A DNA stretch of 64,000 nt from Halorubrum sp. Hd13 (GTDB lineage Archaea > Halobacteriota > Halobacteria > Halobacteriales > Haloferacaceae). The notes under the pieces were generated by a model. That model made no database searches. It saw nothing but the letters and a program-made list of their open reading frames with translations, and had not been told where the DNA came from. This document shows, in pieces, positions 9,173-18,188 of the stretch. The position numbers and the translations under genes are program-made. The first letter of the stretch is position 1. The number at the start of each line of letters is the position of its first letter. The stretch lies in NCBI RefSeq assembly GCF_002252755.1, contig NZ_NHOY01000013.1:1-64000 (forward strand). Direction: 5' to 3'.

Positions 9173-10369
9173 TCAGGCCTCGTAGCCGGCCATCTCCATC
9201 ACGGACGCGAACTGCTCGGTGTCCGTGACGCTCTCGTACACTATCCCGCCGATCATGCCGCCGGGGTAGGTGTCGCCGTTCATCGCGTGGTTCACCTTGT
9301 GGCAGTGGAGCGCGTACACGCCGGGGTCGGCGCCGGCGGTGAACTCGATCGTCTTCCGCTCCGCGGGCGCGATGGGGATCACGTCCTCGCGGTGCCGGGC
9401 GGCCTCGGGGATGACGCCGCCGTCCTTCTCGACGACGGTGAACCCGTGGTTGTGGGTGTGCATCGCGTGCGACTCGTAGCCGGCGTTGACGTAGTGGATC
9501 CGCACCCGGTCCCCCTCCTCGACGATCAGCGGCGACCCCTGCTCGGGGTGGAACGTGTACGGCGCGGAGCGACCGTTCACGGTGAACGCGTCGGGGTTGC
9601 GGTCGCGATGACTGAACGAGACGTCGCCGCCGGCCATCGAGGCGGAGAGGCGCGTGTCCCAGTCTTTGATCGTCATGAACGCCTCCTTGTCGGGCGCCTC
9701 GTACCCCTCGGGGTCGACGCGGAGGATGCCGTACATCCCCATGTCGAGGTGGTTCTGCGTCTGGTAGTGACAGTGGTACAGGTGCGTTCCGGGTTGGTTC
9801 GCGGTGATCTCGTAGGTGTGCTCCTCGCCCGGGGCGACCTGCTGGCCGGTCGTCGTCGGGACCCCGTCGTCCATCCAGTTCTTCGAGAGCCCGTGGACGT
9901 GGAACGTGTGCGGCCGGTTGTGCTCGGTGTTGTCGTAGGTGATCTCCATCTCGGTCCCCTCGGTCACCCGGAGCAGCGGGCCGGGAACGCTGGGGTCCGT
10001 GTCCGGCGTCTGCCACGCCCAGACCTCGGGCAGTTCCCACGGGCCGCCCTTCGTCTCGTCGCCGAGCAACCGGTGACGACACGGCGTCGTGGACACCGTG
10101 ATCGCGCCGTCCCGCTCGTCGAGGTCGATGGTCGTCCGCGGCGTCGTGTACGGGTGGTCCGTCTCCACGGCGGTGGCGTCGCTCCCGGACCACTCCGCGA
10201 CCTGTTCGGCCGCCGCCTCGCCGCCGCCGGCCGCGTTCTCCGCCGCCGCGCTCTCGGCCCGCGGGGCGCCGCAGCCCGCGAGCCCGACCGTTCCGAGCGC
10301 CGCGGCCGCCGAGAGGAACCCGCGTCTGGAAGCAGTGCGTCGACCGCTGTCGTCCCCGTTTCTCGCCAT
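9173..10369 (-). CDS. Tat-exported two-domain multicopper oxidase
   Basis: A 398-residue protein. The N-terminus has the twin-arginine motif SRRGFLS followed by AGCG, so it is probably an exported lipoprotein. Four copper-ligand clusters are visible: HTFHVHG (about residue 155), HLYHCHYQTQNHLDMGM (about 197), SHAMHTHNHGF (about 305) and YALHCHKVNHAMNG (about 360). An HCH with a following His and Met in the first domain is consistent with a type 1 copper site there, so this resembles compact two-domain oxidases rather than three-domain laccases. It may oxidise phenolics or metal ions, or act as a nitrite-reductase-like enzyme. A minus-strand TATA box (10393-10402) lies about 29 nt before the ATG. 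Confidence 0.85.
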   Translation of the reverse strand: MARNGDDSGRRTASRRGFLSAAAALGTVGLAGCGAPRAESAAAENAAGGGEAAAEQVAEWSGSDATAVETDHPYTTPRTTIDLDERDGAITVSTTPCRHRLLGDETKGGPWELPEVWAWQTPDTDPSVPGPLLRVTEGTEMEITYDNTEHNRPHTFHVHGLSKNWMDDGVPTTTGQQVAPGEEHTYEITANQPGTHLYHCHYQTQNHLDMGMYGILRVDPEGYEAPDKEAFMTIKDWDTRLSASMAGGDVSFSHRDRNPDAFTVNGRSAPYTFHPEQGSPLIVEEGDRVRIHYVNAGYESHAMHTHNHGFTVVEKDGGVIPEAARHREDVIPIAPAERKTIEFTAGADPGVYALHCHKVNHAMNGDTYPGGMIGGIVYESVTDTEQFASVMEMAGYEA

Positions 10370-10446
10370 GACCGAACATGAATGGTGAACGGTCTTAAAA
10401 AGAAGACGGGATCCACGGATCGTGAGAACGCGGTCGCCGGTCGGTT

Positions 10447-10496
10447 CATTTATATATCGCAGAGCGTTTACGCGTCGTCGGCCGACATTTATTATC
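10447..10496 (+). promoter_or_regulatory. Tandem TATA elements before the phosphodiesterase gene
   Basis: CATTTATATATCGCAGAGCG starts at 10447, and ACATTTATTATC spans 10485-10496. The second is about 31 nt before ATG 10523 and suits a leaderless start. The first shares an 18-nt core, apart from a TA insertion, with a non-coding site at 44533-44550. Confidence 0.45.
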
Positions 10497-10522
10497 GCGG
10501 GTCACGACCGTTGACGCGACCC

Positions 10523-11104
10523 ATGCGGATCGGCATCGTCTCCGACACCCACGACGACCTCGCCGCCGTCGAGGCGGCCGTAGCGCTGTTCGACCGCGAG
10601 GGGGTCGACGCCGTCGTCCACTGCGGCGACTTCGTCGCGCCCTTCTCCGTGACTCCCTTCGACGTCGGCGGTGGCGACGACCCAGACGCGGGCTTCGACT
10701 TCCACGCCGTCCGCGGCAACAACGACGGGGAGTGGGCGGTGCAGACGACCGTCGAGGCGTTCGGCACCTACCACGGCGAGGCCGGAACGCTCTCGTTCGG
10801 TGACGGGGGCGCCGAAAGCGCGGGCGACGAGGGCGCCGTCGAGGTCGCGGTCACTCACGGGACGAGCGGCGTCGTCGTCGACGCCCTCGTCGACTGCGGC
10901 GACTACGACTACGTGTTCCACGGCCACACCCACGCGCACGGCGTCGAGGAGCGCGGCGGGACGGTCCGGGTGAACCCCGGCGGCCTGCCCATCCCGGTCG
11001 ACGGCGCGGACGACGAGTTCCGCGTCGCGACCCTCGACGTCGGGGCGGACGCCGACGGGGCGACCGGCGTCGACGCGGTGACGCACCACGCGCTCGATTT
11101 ATAA
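10523..11104 (+). CDS. MJ0936/YfcE-type metallophosphoesterase
   Basis: A 193-residue protein read from ATG 10523, chosen because the first conserved block starts immediately (MRIGIVSDTHDD) and a TATA box is correctly spaced. All calcineurin-like metal motifs are present: SDTH, HCGDF, GNND, VTHG and GHTHAHG, with NPGG near the end. Such enzymes hydrolyse phosphodiesters with a dinuclear Mn/Ni centre; the physiological substrate in archaea is unknown. An acidic insert around residues 85-110 is typical of halophilic versions. Nothing in the context suggests a pathway. Confidence 0.9.
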   Translation: MRIGIVSDTHDDLAAVEAAVALFDREGVDAVVHCGDFVAPFSVTPFDVGGGDDPDAGFDFHAVRGNNDGEWAVQTTVEAFGTYHGEAGTLSFGDGGAESAGDEGAVEVAVTHGTSGVVVDALVDCGDYDYVFHGHTHAHGVEERGGTVRVNPGGLPIPVDGADDEFRVATLDVGADADGATGVDAVTHHALDL

Positions 11105-11215
11105 ATAGCGCACCGCGGCACGACGGGACGCGACCCGAACGCGACGCCCCGAGCGACGCACAAACGCGCGTTTGTGTCATCGGGAGCCTTTTGAGGTGTC
11201 AGAGGAAGAAGGTGT

Positions 11216-12025
11216 ATGGACAGACGCGCGTTCCTCGTCGGAGCGGGCGGGGCGGCGAGCGCGCTCGCCGGGTGCACCGACCTCGTCACGCTCGGCGACG
11301 GGCGGGTCGCCGAGCGCGACCTCCCGGAGCGGCCCGCGGACCCGACGCCCGAGTCGGTCGCGGCGTACGTCGCCGAGTACGAAGAGGTTCACGCACACAA
11401 CCGCCACGCGAGGGACGGGGCGAGCGAGGTGACCGTCGACGCCGTGGCGACGTTCGACCACGCCGCCGGCGACGAGCACTTCGCGACCGCTCAGCACGCC
11501 GGTACGGCCTACTACGAGGACGACGGCGCCCGGTCCGTGGGGGAGCTGTACGGTCGACCGGTGCCGTACCTCGTCGCCCCGGACAGGACGCTCCGGATGC
11601 CGGTCGAGCGGCGGCGGGTCGGAACCGGCGCGTCCGGTCGTCCGCCGGACGAGACCGCGTCCCCGCCGCTCGGCGTCCGGCTCTGCAACGTCACCGACGA
11701 CCCGCGCGAGTTCGTCGTGACGGTCGTCCGGCGGAGCGCTGCGGACGGTGGAGGCGGCGTCGGCGGCGATATCACCGACGAGAGCGACGGCCCGGTCCTC
11801 TCGACGACGGTCGAGCTCGATCCGGAGAGCGCGGTCGAGCTCCTGGAGGTCACCGACGTCCGCGGCGGCTACCGCGTCACCGCCAGTATGGAGGACGACG
11901 GCGTCACCGGACAGGGCCGGATCGAGGTCGGGCTGCCGAGCGCCGACCGCGGCCCCAACGTCGACGTCATCGTCGGCGAGAGCGGCGTCTCCGCGTGGCA
12001 CCTCCCGTCGTTCGAGGGGATCTGA
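11216..12025 (+). CDS. Haloarchaeal lipoprotein of unknown function
   Basis: A 269-residue protein. It starts MDRRAFLVGAGGAASALAGC, a Tat-like signal with lipobox, so it should be a secreted lipoprotein. The mature part is acidic and beta-rich, with a Gly-rich loop near residues 175-190 and no catalytic motif that I recognise. A TATA-like CCTTTTGAG (11187-11195) lies about 25 nt before the ATG. The start is well supported by the signal peptide; the function is not. Confidence 0.75.
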   Translation: MDRRAFLVGAGGAASALAGCTDLVTLGDGRVAERDLPERPADPTPESVAAYVAEYEEVHAHNRHARDGASEVTVDAVATFDHAAGDEHFATAQHAGTAYYEDDGARSVGELYGRPVPYLVAPDRTLRMPVERRRVGTGASGRPPDETASPPLGVRLCNVTDDPREFVVTVVRRSAADGGGGVGGDITDESDGPVLSTTVELDPESAVELLEVTDVRGGYRVTASMEDDGVTGQGRIEVGLPSADRGPNVDVIVGESGVSAWHLPSFEGI

Positions 12026-12042
12026 GCGGTCAGTCGTCGCGG

Positions 12043-13623
12043 TCAGTCGCCGGCGTCGCCGTCGGCGCCGCCGTCCGCCGGGAGGTCGGCGGCGTCCGCC
12101 GCCTCGACCCCCCGGAACTCGAAGCGCGCGCCCCCGCCCGTCGCGTCGACGAAGTCGACCGACCAGCCGTGCGCGTCGGCGACCTCCGCGACGATCTTCA
12201 GCCCGAATCCGGTCCCGTCCTCGTCGGTCGACACGCCCGCGTCGAACGCCTCGTCGCGCACCGCCTCGGGGATACCGGGCCCATCGTCGGCGACGTAGAA
12301 GCCGGGCTCGCCGGCGGCGTCGAGCGCGCCCACCTCGACGCGGACCCCCGCGCCGCCGTGAGCGACCGCGTTGGCGAACAGGTTCTCGACGGCCTGCCGG
12401 AGCCGGCTCCGGTCGGCCCGGAGCGGGAGGTCGTCGGCGAGGACCAACTCGGCGTCGGCCGTGTCGACGTTCGCCCAAGACTCCTCGGCCAGCGCCGACA
12501 GCGACACCGCCTCGGTCTCGTCGATCGCGGTGCCCTGTTTGGCGAGCGTCAGCATGTCATCGACGAGCGCGCCCATCCGGTCGAGCGATCGGGCGACCGT
12601 CTCGAGCTCCGGCGGGACCGCCCGCTCACCCTCCAGTCGAGTACGGATCAGTTCGAGGTTGCCGGCCGCGACGTTGAGGGGGTTGCGGAGGTCGTGTGAG
12701 ACGAGGCTGGCGAACTCCTCGAGCCGATCGCGCTCGCGGGCGACCTCCGCCTCGCGGGCCCGGAGCTGTCGCTCCCGCTCGATCCGGACGAACACCATCG
12801 TCACCGTCGCGGCCCAGATCCGCGCGATCGCGAGGTCGGAATCGTCGAACGCGTCGGACTCGGTGGCGCCGACGTTGATGATCCCGTAGCGCCCGAGCGG
12901 GAGCACGAGTTCGCTCCGGATGGGCGAGTCGGGGTTGTACCGGTCCGGGTCCGTCCGGATGTCGGCGACGTACTCCGGCTTCCCGGAGTCGAACACCTGC
13001 CAGGAGATGCTCCGCCCGTCGGCCGAGAAGACGGGGTGCTCGCCGACGACCTCGTCGGCCGCGTCGGTCCACACGTGCGGCTCCAGCGAGTCCCGGCTCT
13101 CGTCGTACAGCCAGATCCCCGCGATCGGGTGGCCGAGCACCTCCTCGACGTACTCGACGGCCGCCTCCGCGGCGACCTCCCGGTCGGTCGTCTTCAGGAG
13201 GTCCTGCGTCGCCTCGTGGAGCGACTCCAGCGTCCGCGTTCGGCGCCGGAGCTCCGCCTGTCGCGCCCGCTCCTCGCGCACGTCGACGACCGTGACGACC
13301 AGGTACGCCTCGCCCGCCCTCTCGAACGGACCGAGGCTGATCGTGACGGGGATCTCGGTGCCGTCCCGCCGCCGCGCCGTCAGGTCGAGACTCGCGGCCA
13401 TGGACCGCGGCTCCGGGTCGGCGACGTGGCCGTACAGCTCGGCGCCGGCCGAGCCGCCGCCGGCGTCGTAGAGCAACCGCTCGACGTCGGTGCCCTCCAG
13501 CTCCGCCGGCCCGTAGCCGAGCACGGGCTCGACGCGGGGGGTGCCGGCGCGGACGACGCCGTCGGTGTCGACGATCAGCACCGGGTCGGGAAGGCCGCCG
13601 AGCGCCTCCGGGAATCGCTCCAT
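12043..13623 (-). CDS. PAS-GAF sensor histidine kinase
   Basis: A 526-residue cytoplasmic kinase read from ATG 13623; a GTG at 13632 is an equally possible start. Order of domains: PAS (about residues 8-120, DPVLIVDTDGVVRAG), a GAF-like domain (about 150-290), the HisKA helix pair with phospho-acceptor SLVSHDLRNPLN (His about 311), and HATPase_c (N box NLFANAVAHGG, G1 DDGPGIPE, G2 GTGFGLKIV). No membrane segment is seen. It sits 11 nt after the stop of the DUF5806-like gene on the same strand, so they may be cotranscribed. No response regulator lies nearby, which is common in haloarchaea. Confidence 0.9.
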   Translation of the reverse strand: MERFPEALGGLPDPVLIVDTDGVVRAGTPRVEPVLGYGPAELEGTDVERLLYDAGGGSAGAELYGHVADPEPRSMAASLDLTARRRDGTEIPVTISLGPFERAGEAYLVVTVVDVREERARQAELRRRTRTLESLHEATQDLLKTTDREVAAEAAVEYVEEVLGHPIAGIWLYDESRDSLEPHVWTDAADEVVGEHPVFSADGRSISWQVFDSGKPEYVADIRTDPDRYNPDSPIRSELVLPLGRYGIINVGATESDAFDDSDLAIARIWAATVTMVFVRIERERQLRAREAEVARERDRLEEFASLVSHDLRNPLNVAAGNLELIRTRLEGERAVPPELETVARSLDRMGALVDDMLTLAKQGTAIDETEAVSLSALAEESWANVDTADAELVLADDLPLRADRSRLRQAVENLFANAVAHGGAGVRVEVGALDAAGEPGFYVADDGPGIPEAVRDEAFDAGVSTDEDGTGFGLKIVAEVADAHGWSVDFVDATGGGARFEFRGVEAADAADLPADGGADGDAGD

Positions 13624-13634
13624 CCGTTTCACTT

Positions 13635-14411
13635 CTACTCTTCGGCCGGCTCGTGGACGTGCCCGCACTCGGGACATCGGACCTCCTCGCCGCGGAGGCC
13701 GGCCGAGGAGGCGCGCACCTCGCGCATCACCTCGCTGATCTTGTCCTCGGCCTCCAGCTCGTCGGCGACGGCGAGGTCGACCCCCTCGACCTCCAGGAGG
13801 AACTTCGCGACCTCCGTCACCTCGTACATCATCTCGTCTAAGTCCTCGGCGGTGAAGAAGCCGGACATCGCGCCGTAGAGGAACGTCGCGCCCGCCTTCG
13901 TCACCTTCTCCTCGAAGGAGTAGCGCGCCTGGTTGACCGCCTGCGGCGTGTACGTGTCGGTCATGAACGGGACGAGCTCCGGGAGGTTCTCGCCGATCTT
14001 CGTCATCTCGACGCCCGTCTCGGTTCGGAAGTCGGCGCAGAGCCGGGCGATCGCCCACTCCCGGGCCGTGACGTACGTCCGGTCGCGGAGGAAGTCGTTG
14101 ACCCGCTCGTAGCGGGCGCCGTCCATCTTCTTGAACCGCTCGTACTTGCGGACCTCCGGCGGGACGTCGGGCGTCTCGTCGTCCGCGGTATCGCCGTCGG
14201 AGGCGCCGTCATCGAAGGCGTCGCCGTCGGAAGCGTCGCCTTCACTGGGCGTCACGTCGCCCGTCCCGTCGGTCGAGGGGCCGGCGGCGTCGCTCGGAGC
14301 GGCGGCCTCGTCGAGGGGCCCCGGAGCCCCCTCGTCGTCGGTCGACGGCTCGCGGGCGGGGTCCGACCCGGCGTCGGCGTCGTCCGACGCGGGACCGGGC
14401 TGGTCGTTCAT
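13635..14411 (-). CDS. Haloarchaeal DUF5806-like protein
   Basis: A 258-residue protein read from ATG 14411; the frame stays open upstream. Residues 1-90 are an acidic, Ser/Asp/Ala-rich disordered tract. The rest is a compact helical domain (RKYERFKKMDGARYERVNDF, then TAREWAIARLCADF) that I recall as the haloarchaeal family DUF5806. It ends with a potential metal site, CPECGHVHEP, a CxxC plus two His. Function unknown. It probably forms a two-gene unit with the downstream histidine kinase. The family name is from memory and less certain than the reading frame. Confidence 0.75.
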   Translation of the reverse strand: MNDQPGPASDDADAGSDPAREPSTDDEGAPGPLDEAAAPSDAAGPSTDGTGDVTPSEGDASDGDAFDDGASDGDTADDETPDVPPEVRKYERFKKMDGARYERVNDFLRDRTYVTAREWAIARLCADFRTETGVEMTKIGENLPELVPFMTDTYTPQAVNQARYSFEEKVTKAGATFLYGAMSGFFTAEDLDEMMYEVTEVAKFLLEVEGVDLAVADELEAEDKISEVMREVRASSAGLRGEEVRCPECGHVHEPAEE

Positions 14412-14532
14412 GTCCGTATCAACCTGACCCCCGGACAAAAGGGTTGTCGCTGGAAGCGGCGGCCGCGCTCCCGCGACGCCGGACCGCCCCCACGGAGATC
14501 CATTTTTGTACCGTCGTGTGGACGTGGGTCGT

Positions 14533-14901
14533 ATGAAGGTGCTCTGCGGGATCGGCGGCAGCGACGACTCGTTCCGCGCGCTCGACCGGACCGTCGAGCG
14601 CGCGGCGGTCGCGAACGACGACCTCACGGTGGCGGTGGTCGACAACGATGACTCGGCGGTCGCCCAGGCGGAGGTGATGGAGCGCGCTCGGGAGGCGATC
14701 GACGACGCCGGGATCGACGCCGACGTGAGACGGGTCGAGGGCGATCCCGGGAGCCGACTGGTCGAGATCGCCGAGCGGGAGGAGTTCGAGGCGATCGTCC
14801 TCGGCGGCGGGCACACGAGCCCGATGGGGAAGATCACGCTCGGACCGATAGCCGAGTTCGTACTGTTGAACGCCAAGACATCGGTCACGCTGGTCAGATG
14901 A
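14533..14901 (+). CDS. Universal stress protein (single domain)
   Basis: A 122-residue Usp-fold protein. It begins MKVLCGIGGSDDSFRALDRT and ends with the nucleotide-binding block GGGHTSPMGKITLGPIAEFV, the usual G-x2-G-x9-G-S/T variant of ATP-binding Usps. CATTTTTGTA (14501-14510) is a TATA box about 28 nt upstream, favouring ATG 14533 over the open upstream frame. The stop overlaps the next gene (ATGA at 14898), so it is coupled to the acetyltransferase. Confidence 0.9.
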   Translation: MKVLCGIGGSDDSFRALDRTVERAAVANDDLTVAVVDNDDSAVAQAEVMERAREAIDDAGIDADVRRVEGDPGSRLVEIAEREEFEAIVLGGGHTSPMGKITLGPIAEFVLLNAKTSVTLVR

Positions 14902-15470
14902 GCGATCGACGCTACCCGGAGACGGTGGCCGACGGCTTCCCCGCCCCTCCCACGGAGTTCACCGACCGGGAGGACCGGACCGTCGAGATCCGACCGTACG
15001 AAGACACCGAGGACGCCTACGAGTCGCTCGTCGCGATGTACGACGCCTTCGACCCGTCCGACCGCGCACAGGGAATCCCCCCCGGCGGGGAGAAGCGCAT
15101 CCGAGAGTGGCTGGACGCGATCCTCGGCGACGACTGCTACAACGTGCTCGCGTGGTGCGGCGACGAGGTCGCCGGCCACGCGACGCTGGTGCCCGACGGC
15201 GACGCCTACGAGCTGGCGATCTTCGTCCATCAGGAGTACCAGCGCGCCGGGATCGGCACCCACCTCATCCGCGGACTGCTCGGCTACGGGCAGGCCGAGG
15301 GGGTCCGGAAGGTGTGGCTCACCGTCGAGCGGTGGAACCGCGCCGCCGTCTCGCTGTACAAGAAGATCGGGTTCGAGACCTCCAACGCCGAGAGCTTCGA
15401 GCTGGAGATGGGGCTCCGGCTGAACGAGGACGAGGGCGACGAGGACGAGGGCGACGGGGACGGGGCGTAG
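14898..15470 (+). CDS. GNAT-family N-acetyltransferase
   Basis: A 190-residue protein with the acetyl-CoA-binding motif A of GNAT enzymes, [20 protein letters not shown] (about residues 108-127), followed by [21 protein letters not shown]. The C-terminus is a run of Asp/Glu/Gly. It overlaps the preceding Usp gene by 4 nt. In bacteria and archaea, GNAT proteins with Usps are sometimes linked to protein acetylation, but no target can be named here. Confidence 0.88.
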   Translation: MSDRRYPETVADGFPAPPTEFTDREDRTVEIRPYEDTEDAYESLVAMYDAFDPSDRAQGIPPGGEKRIREWLDAILGDDCYNVLAWCGDEVAGHATLVPDGDAYELAIFVHQEYQRAGIGTHLIRGLLGYGQAEGVRKVWLTVERWNRAAVSLYKKIGFETSNAESFELEMGLRLNEDEGDEDEGDGDGA

Positions 15471-15564
15471 CCCCGCCGGCGCGTCCGCCGAGCGTCTCGC
15501 CGTCCCGGTCCCATCGCTCGCCGGGATCTTCAAGCCTTTACGTGCGGCGAGCGAGCGCTCGGGT

Positions 15565-16188
15565 ATGAGCCATCGGATCCTTCTGTTGGGGGCACCCGGC
15601 GCCGGAAAGGGGACGCAGAGCGCGAAGCTCGCCGAGGAGTACGGCGTCGAGCACGTCACGACCGGCGACGCGCTCCGCGCGAACAAGGACATGGAGACGG
15701 AGTACGGGACGCCGCGCTCGTTCATGGAGGCGGGCGAACTCGTTCCCGATCCGGTCGTCAACGAGATCGTCCGGGCCGCGCTCGACGAGGCCGACGGGTT
15801 CGTCCTCGACGGCTACCCGCGAAACCTCGACCAAGCCGAGTACCTCTCGGAGATCACCGACCTCGACGCCGTGATCTACCTCGCCGTCGACGAGGAGGTG
15901 CTCGTCGACCGGCTCACCGGCCGCCGGGTGTGCGACGACTGCGGCGCGAACTACCACGTCGACTTCCAGCCGCCCGAGGAGGCGGGCGTCTGCGACGAGT
16001 GCGGCGGCGAGCTGGTCCAGCGCGAGGACGACACGGAGGAGACGGCCCGCGAGCGGCTCCAGGTGTTCTACGACAACACCGAGCCCGTGGTCGACCACTT
16101 CCGCGACGAGGGCGTCCTCGTCGAGGTCGACGGGGAGGCGGCGCCGGACGAGGTCTTCGACCGGATCCGCGACGTCGTCGAGGCGTAA
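15565..16188 (+). CDS. adk: Adenylate kinase, zinc-lid type
   Basis: A 207-residue enzyme interconverting AMP + ATP and 2 ADP. The P-loop [19 protein letters not shown] is at residues 8-26, the AMP-binding region DGYPRN follows, and the LID carries a four-Cys zinc site (CDDCG ... CDECGG, about 126-149). Length and order fit bacterial-type long adenylate kinases as found in haloarchaea. TATA-like GCCTTTACG (15534-15542) lies 27 nt upstream. The EMC3-like gene follows, the usual archaeal neighbour. Confidence 0.96.
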   Translation: MSHRILLLGAPGAGKGTQSAKLAEEYGVEHVTTGDALRANKDMETEYGTPRSFMEAGELVPDPVVNEIVRAALDEADGFVLDGYPRNLDQAEYLSEITDLDAVIYLAVDEEVLVDRLTGRRVCDDCGANYHVDFQPPEEAGVCDECGGELVQREDDTEETARERLQVFYDNTEPVVDHFRDEGVLVEVDGEAAPDEVFDRIRDVVEA

Positions 16189-16263
16189 GAGCGCGCGTTC
16201 GGCGGGGCGACCCGCGCCTCGATCCTACAAGGTTCTTAACCGTCGGCCGCTAACCGACCGATA

Positions 16264-17172
16264 ATGAGTAAGGTCGAACGGAGAGTCCGCTCGCTCGTCA
16301 ACGAGGACGGCGAGATGCGGGACGCCTTAGAGATCGTCCTCGACCGCGCCACCGACGGCGAGGTCCAGTGGGTCGACGTCCGCGACGAGATCACCAGCGG
16401 CCAGTGGGGCCGCCTCATCGAGAAGGAGATCCTCGTCGACGGCGAACGCGGCTTCGCGCTCGCAGACCCCGACGAGATCGAGGCGGGGATGAACGAGAAC
16501 GACGGAGACGACGGGGGGGACGTCGAGACCCCGGAGACGACGTCGTGGACGAAGTGGGACAAGCTCGCCGCCGTCGCGACGATCGGCGCCTTCGTCGGCT
16601 ACGCCGTCGGTCCCGTCCGGGACGCGATCGCGGGGGCGATCGACATCGTCCTCGGTCCCCTGCTGAACCTCGTCCCCTTCTACGTCGTCATCATGGTGAT
16701 CGCGCTCGGGACCGGGCTGTACTCCACGCTGCTTCGGGCGGGGCTCATGGACATGGAGAAGATGAGCCAGTACCAAGAGCGGATGAAGGACATCCAAGAC
16801 CGCCGTAAGGAGGCGAAAGAGCGCGACGACGACGAGGCGCTCGACGCCATCCAAGAGGAGCAGATGGACGCGATGGGCGACCAGCTCGGGATGTTCAAAG
16901 AGCAGTTCCGCCCGATGGTGTGGATCATGTTCCTCACCATCCCGGCGTTCCTGTGGATGTTCTGGGTGATCGGCTACCGCGGCTCCGACTCCGCGTACCC
17001 CGAGGTCGCCGCGCAGGAGCTCGTGGTGCCGCTCGCCGGGACCGTCACGTGGGACACGGGCATCGTCGGCCCGATCCAGATGTGGATCCTCTGGTACTTC
17101 CTGTGCTCGATGGCGTTCACCCAGCTCGTCCAGAAGAGCCTCAACATCCAGATGTCGCCGTCGACGTCGTAA
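16264..17172 (+). CDS. EMC3/TMCO1-family (DUF106) membrane protein
   Basis: A 302-residue protein. Residues 1-80 form a winged-helix-like N-terminal domain (SKVERRVRSLVNEDGEMRDA). Then come a membrane segment, a second one (VPFYVVIMVIALGTGLYSTL), a long charged coiled coil (KMSQYQERMKDIQDRRKEAK) and two further membrane segments. This is the Oxa1-superfamily DUF106 architecture, a membrane-protein insertase family related to EMC3 and GET1. GGTTCTTAAC (16231-16240) gives a TATA box 28 nt upstream. In many haloarchaea cmk and truB follow; they do not here. Confidence 0.88.
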   Translation: MSKVERRVRSLVNEDGEMRDALEIVLDRATDGEVQWVDVRDEITSGQWGRLIEKEILVDGERGFALADPDEIEAGMNENDGDDGGDVETPETTSWTKWDKLAAVATIGAFVGYAVGPVRDAIAGAIDIVLGPLLNLVPFYVVIMVIALGTGLYSTLLRAGLMDMEKMSQYQERMKDIQDRRKEAKERDDDEALDAIQEEQMDAMGDQLGMFKEQFRPMVWIMFLTIPAFLWMFWVIGYRGSDSAYPEVAAQELVVPLAGTVTWDTGIVGPIQMWILWYFLCSMAFTQLVQKSLNIQMSPSTS

Positions 17173-17228
17173 CCCGTTTTCGACGCGAAGTTCGTGTCGG
17201 TGTCGCTGATTTCAGCGGCACCACGTTC

Positions 17229-17936
17229 TCAGTCGGAGTTCGTCGCGCCGTTTCGGATCCGTTCGAGGGCGAATCCGAGAGCGAGCGCGCCGACGAACAG
17301 GAGGACGCTCCCTCCGACGACGGCCGTTTCGGCGGCCCGCGGGACCTGCTCGACGTCCGAGACGAACACGCGGACGTCGAACGCGACCACGACGACGGCG
17401 CCGACCCCGTTGAACGTCATGTCGAGCACCGTATCGCGGAGCCCGTAGTACTCGAGCACCGGCGGTCTGTCGATGTACTCGCCGAGGTCGCGGGCGGCCA
17501 GTTCCATGAACTCCCAGAAGACGCCGGCGCCGAGCGTGAACAGGACTGTGAAAATGGCCGCGTAGGGGCCCGAGACTTGCGATCCGAGCGCGGACGGGGC
17601 CCGGAGGCTCGCGTAGACGACTGCCGCGACGAGCGCGGCGGAGACGCTGTGTGTGAGGTGGTCCCACCACCACACGGTGTCGTACCACCCCAGCATCCCC
17701 AGCATGTGGAGGAACCCCGCGACGGCGATCCACGCGGAGAGCGCGGGGCCGAACGCGACGTCCGCCCCGCTCGTGAGCGCGAATACGAACTCGGTGAACG
17801 TCGGAAGGGCGGCCGCGACGGCGGATGCGACCCCGTTCACGACCGCCTGGAGGTTCCGGGACCGCAGCCCGATGAGGACCGTCGCGACGATCCCCGTCGA
17901 GAAGACGAAGAAGGCGGTTTGCAGGGCGTTCGTCAT
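17229..17936 (-). CDS. DUF2238/YjdF-like integral membrane protein
   Basis: A 235-residue polytopic protein with about seven hydrophobic segments. Conserved polar motifs lie at membrane edges: WWWDHLTHSVSAALVAA (about residue 88), GVFWEFMEL (about 138) and YGLRDTVLDMTFNGVGA (about 163). These resemble the DUF2238/YjdF family of unknown function. The protein ends in a short charged tail. It is convergent with the EMC3 gene, the two stops being about 55 nt apart. Confidence 0.75.
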   Translation of the reverse strand: MTNALQTAFFVFSTGIVATVLIGLRSRNLQAVVNGVASAVAAALPTFTEFVFALTSGADVAFGPALSAWIAVAGFLHMLGMLGWYDTVWWWDHLTHSVSAALVAAVVYASLRAPSALGSQVSGPYAAIFTVLFTLGAGVFWEFMELAARDLGEYIDRPPVLEYYGLRDTVLDMTFNGVGAVVVVAFDVRVFVSDVEQVPRAAETAVVGGSVLLFVGALALGFALERIRNGATNSD

Positions 17937-18067
17937 GAGACGGAGGGAGGGGGTGTAACGTAGCGGTCGGCGTGCTGGTAGGCTTTTCGCAGTCGCCCGC
18001 GCGCTCGTTCCGTCGGGGAGGCCGAGTCCCGCGTCGGGGCGAGCGGTAAGGGCCGCTTCGATCGAAT

Positions 18068-18140
18068 CGAACGAGCGGGCCCCTCGGACGCGTACCGAAC
18101 GAGCGGGCCCCTCGGACGCGTACTCGGCGGAGCCGCCGAG
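18068..18140. repeat. Perfect 28-bp tandem duplication next to a hairpin
   Basis: Two identical 28-bp units lie side by side at 18068-18095 and 18096-18123, each starting CGAACGAGCGGGCCCC. A perfect 8-bp inverted repeat, CTCGGCGG (18123-18130) with CCGCCGAG (18133-18140), follows directly. It lies downstream of the ligase gene stop (18189, minus strand), so the hairpin may end transcription of that gene. The rest of the 252-bp gap shows no ORF. Confidence 0.7.
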
Positions 18141-18188
18141 CGGGAGTTCACCGCTCGCCGCGGCGGGACGACCGCCGCGCCCGTCGCC

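Noticed and set aside
9150-10379. 409-codon minus-strand frame over the oxidase gene
   Set aside because: It overlaps the multicopper oxidase in another phase and lacks copper motifs; composition is Arg/Gly-rich.
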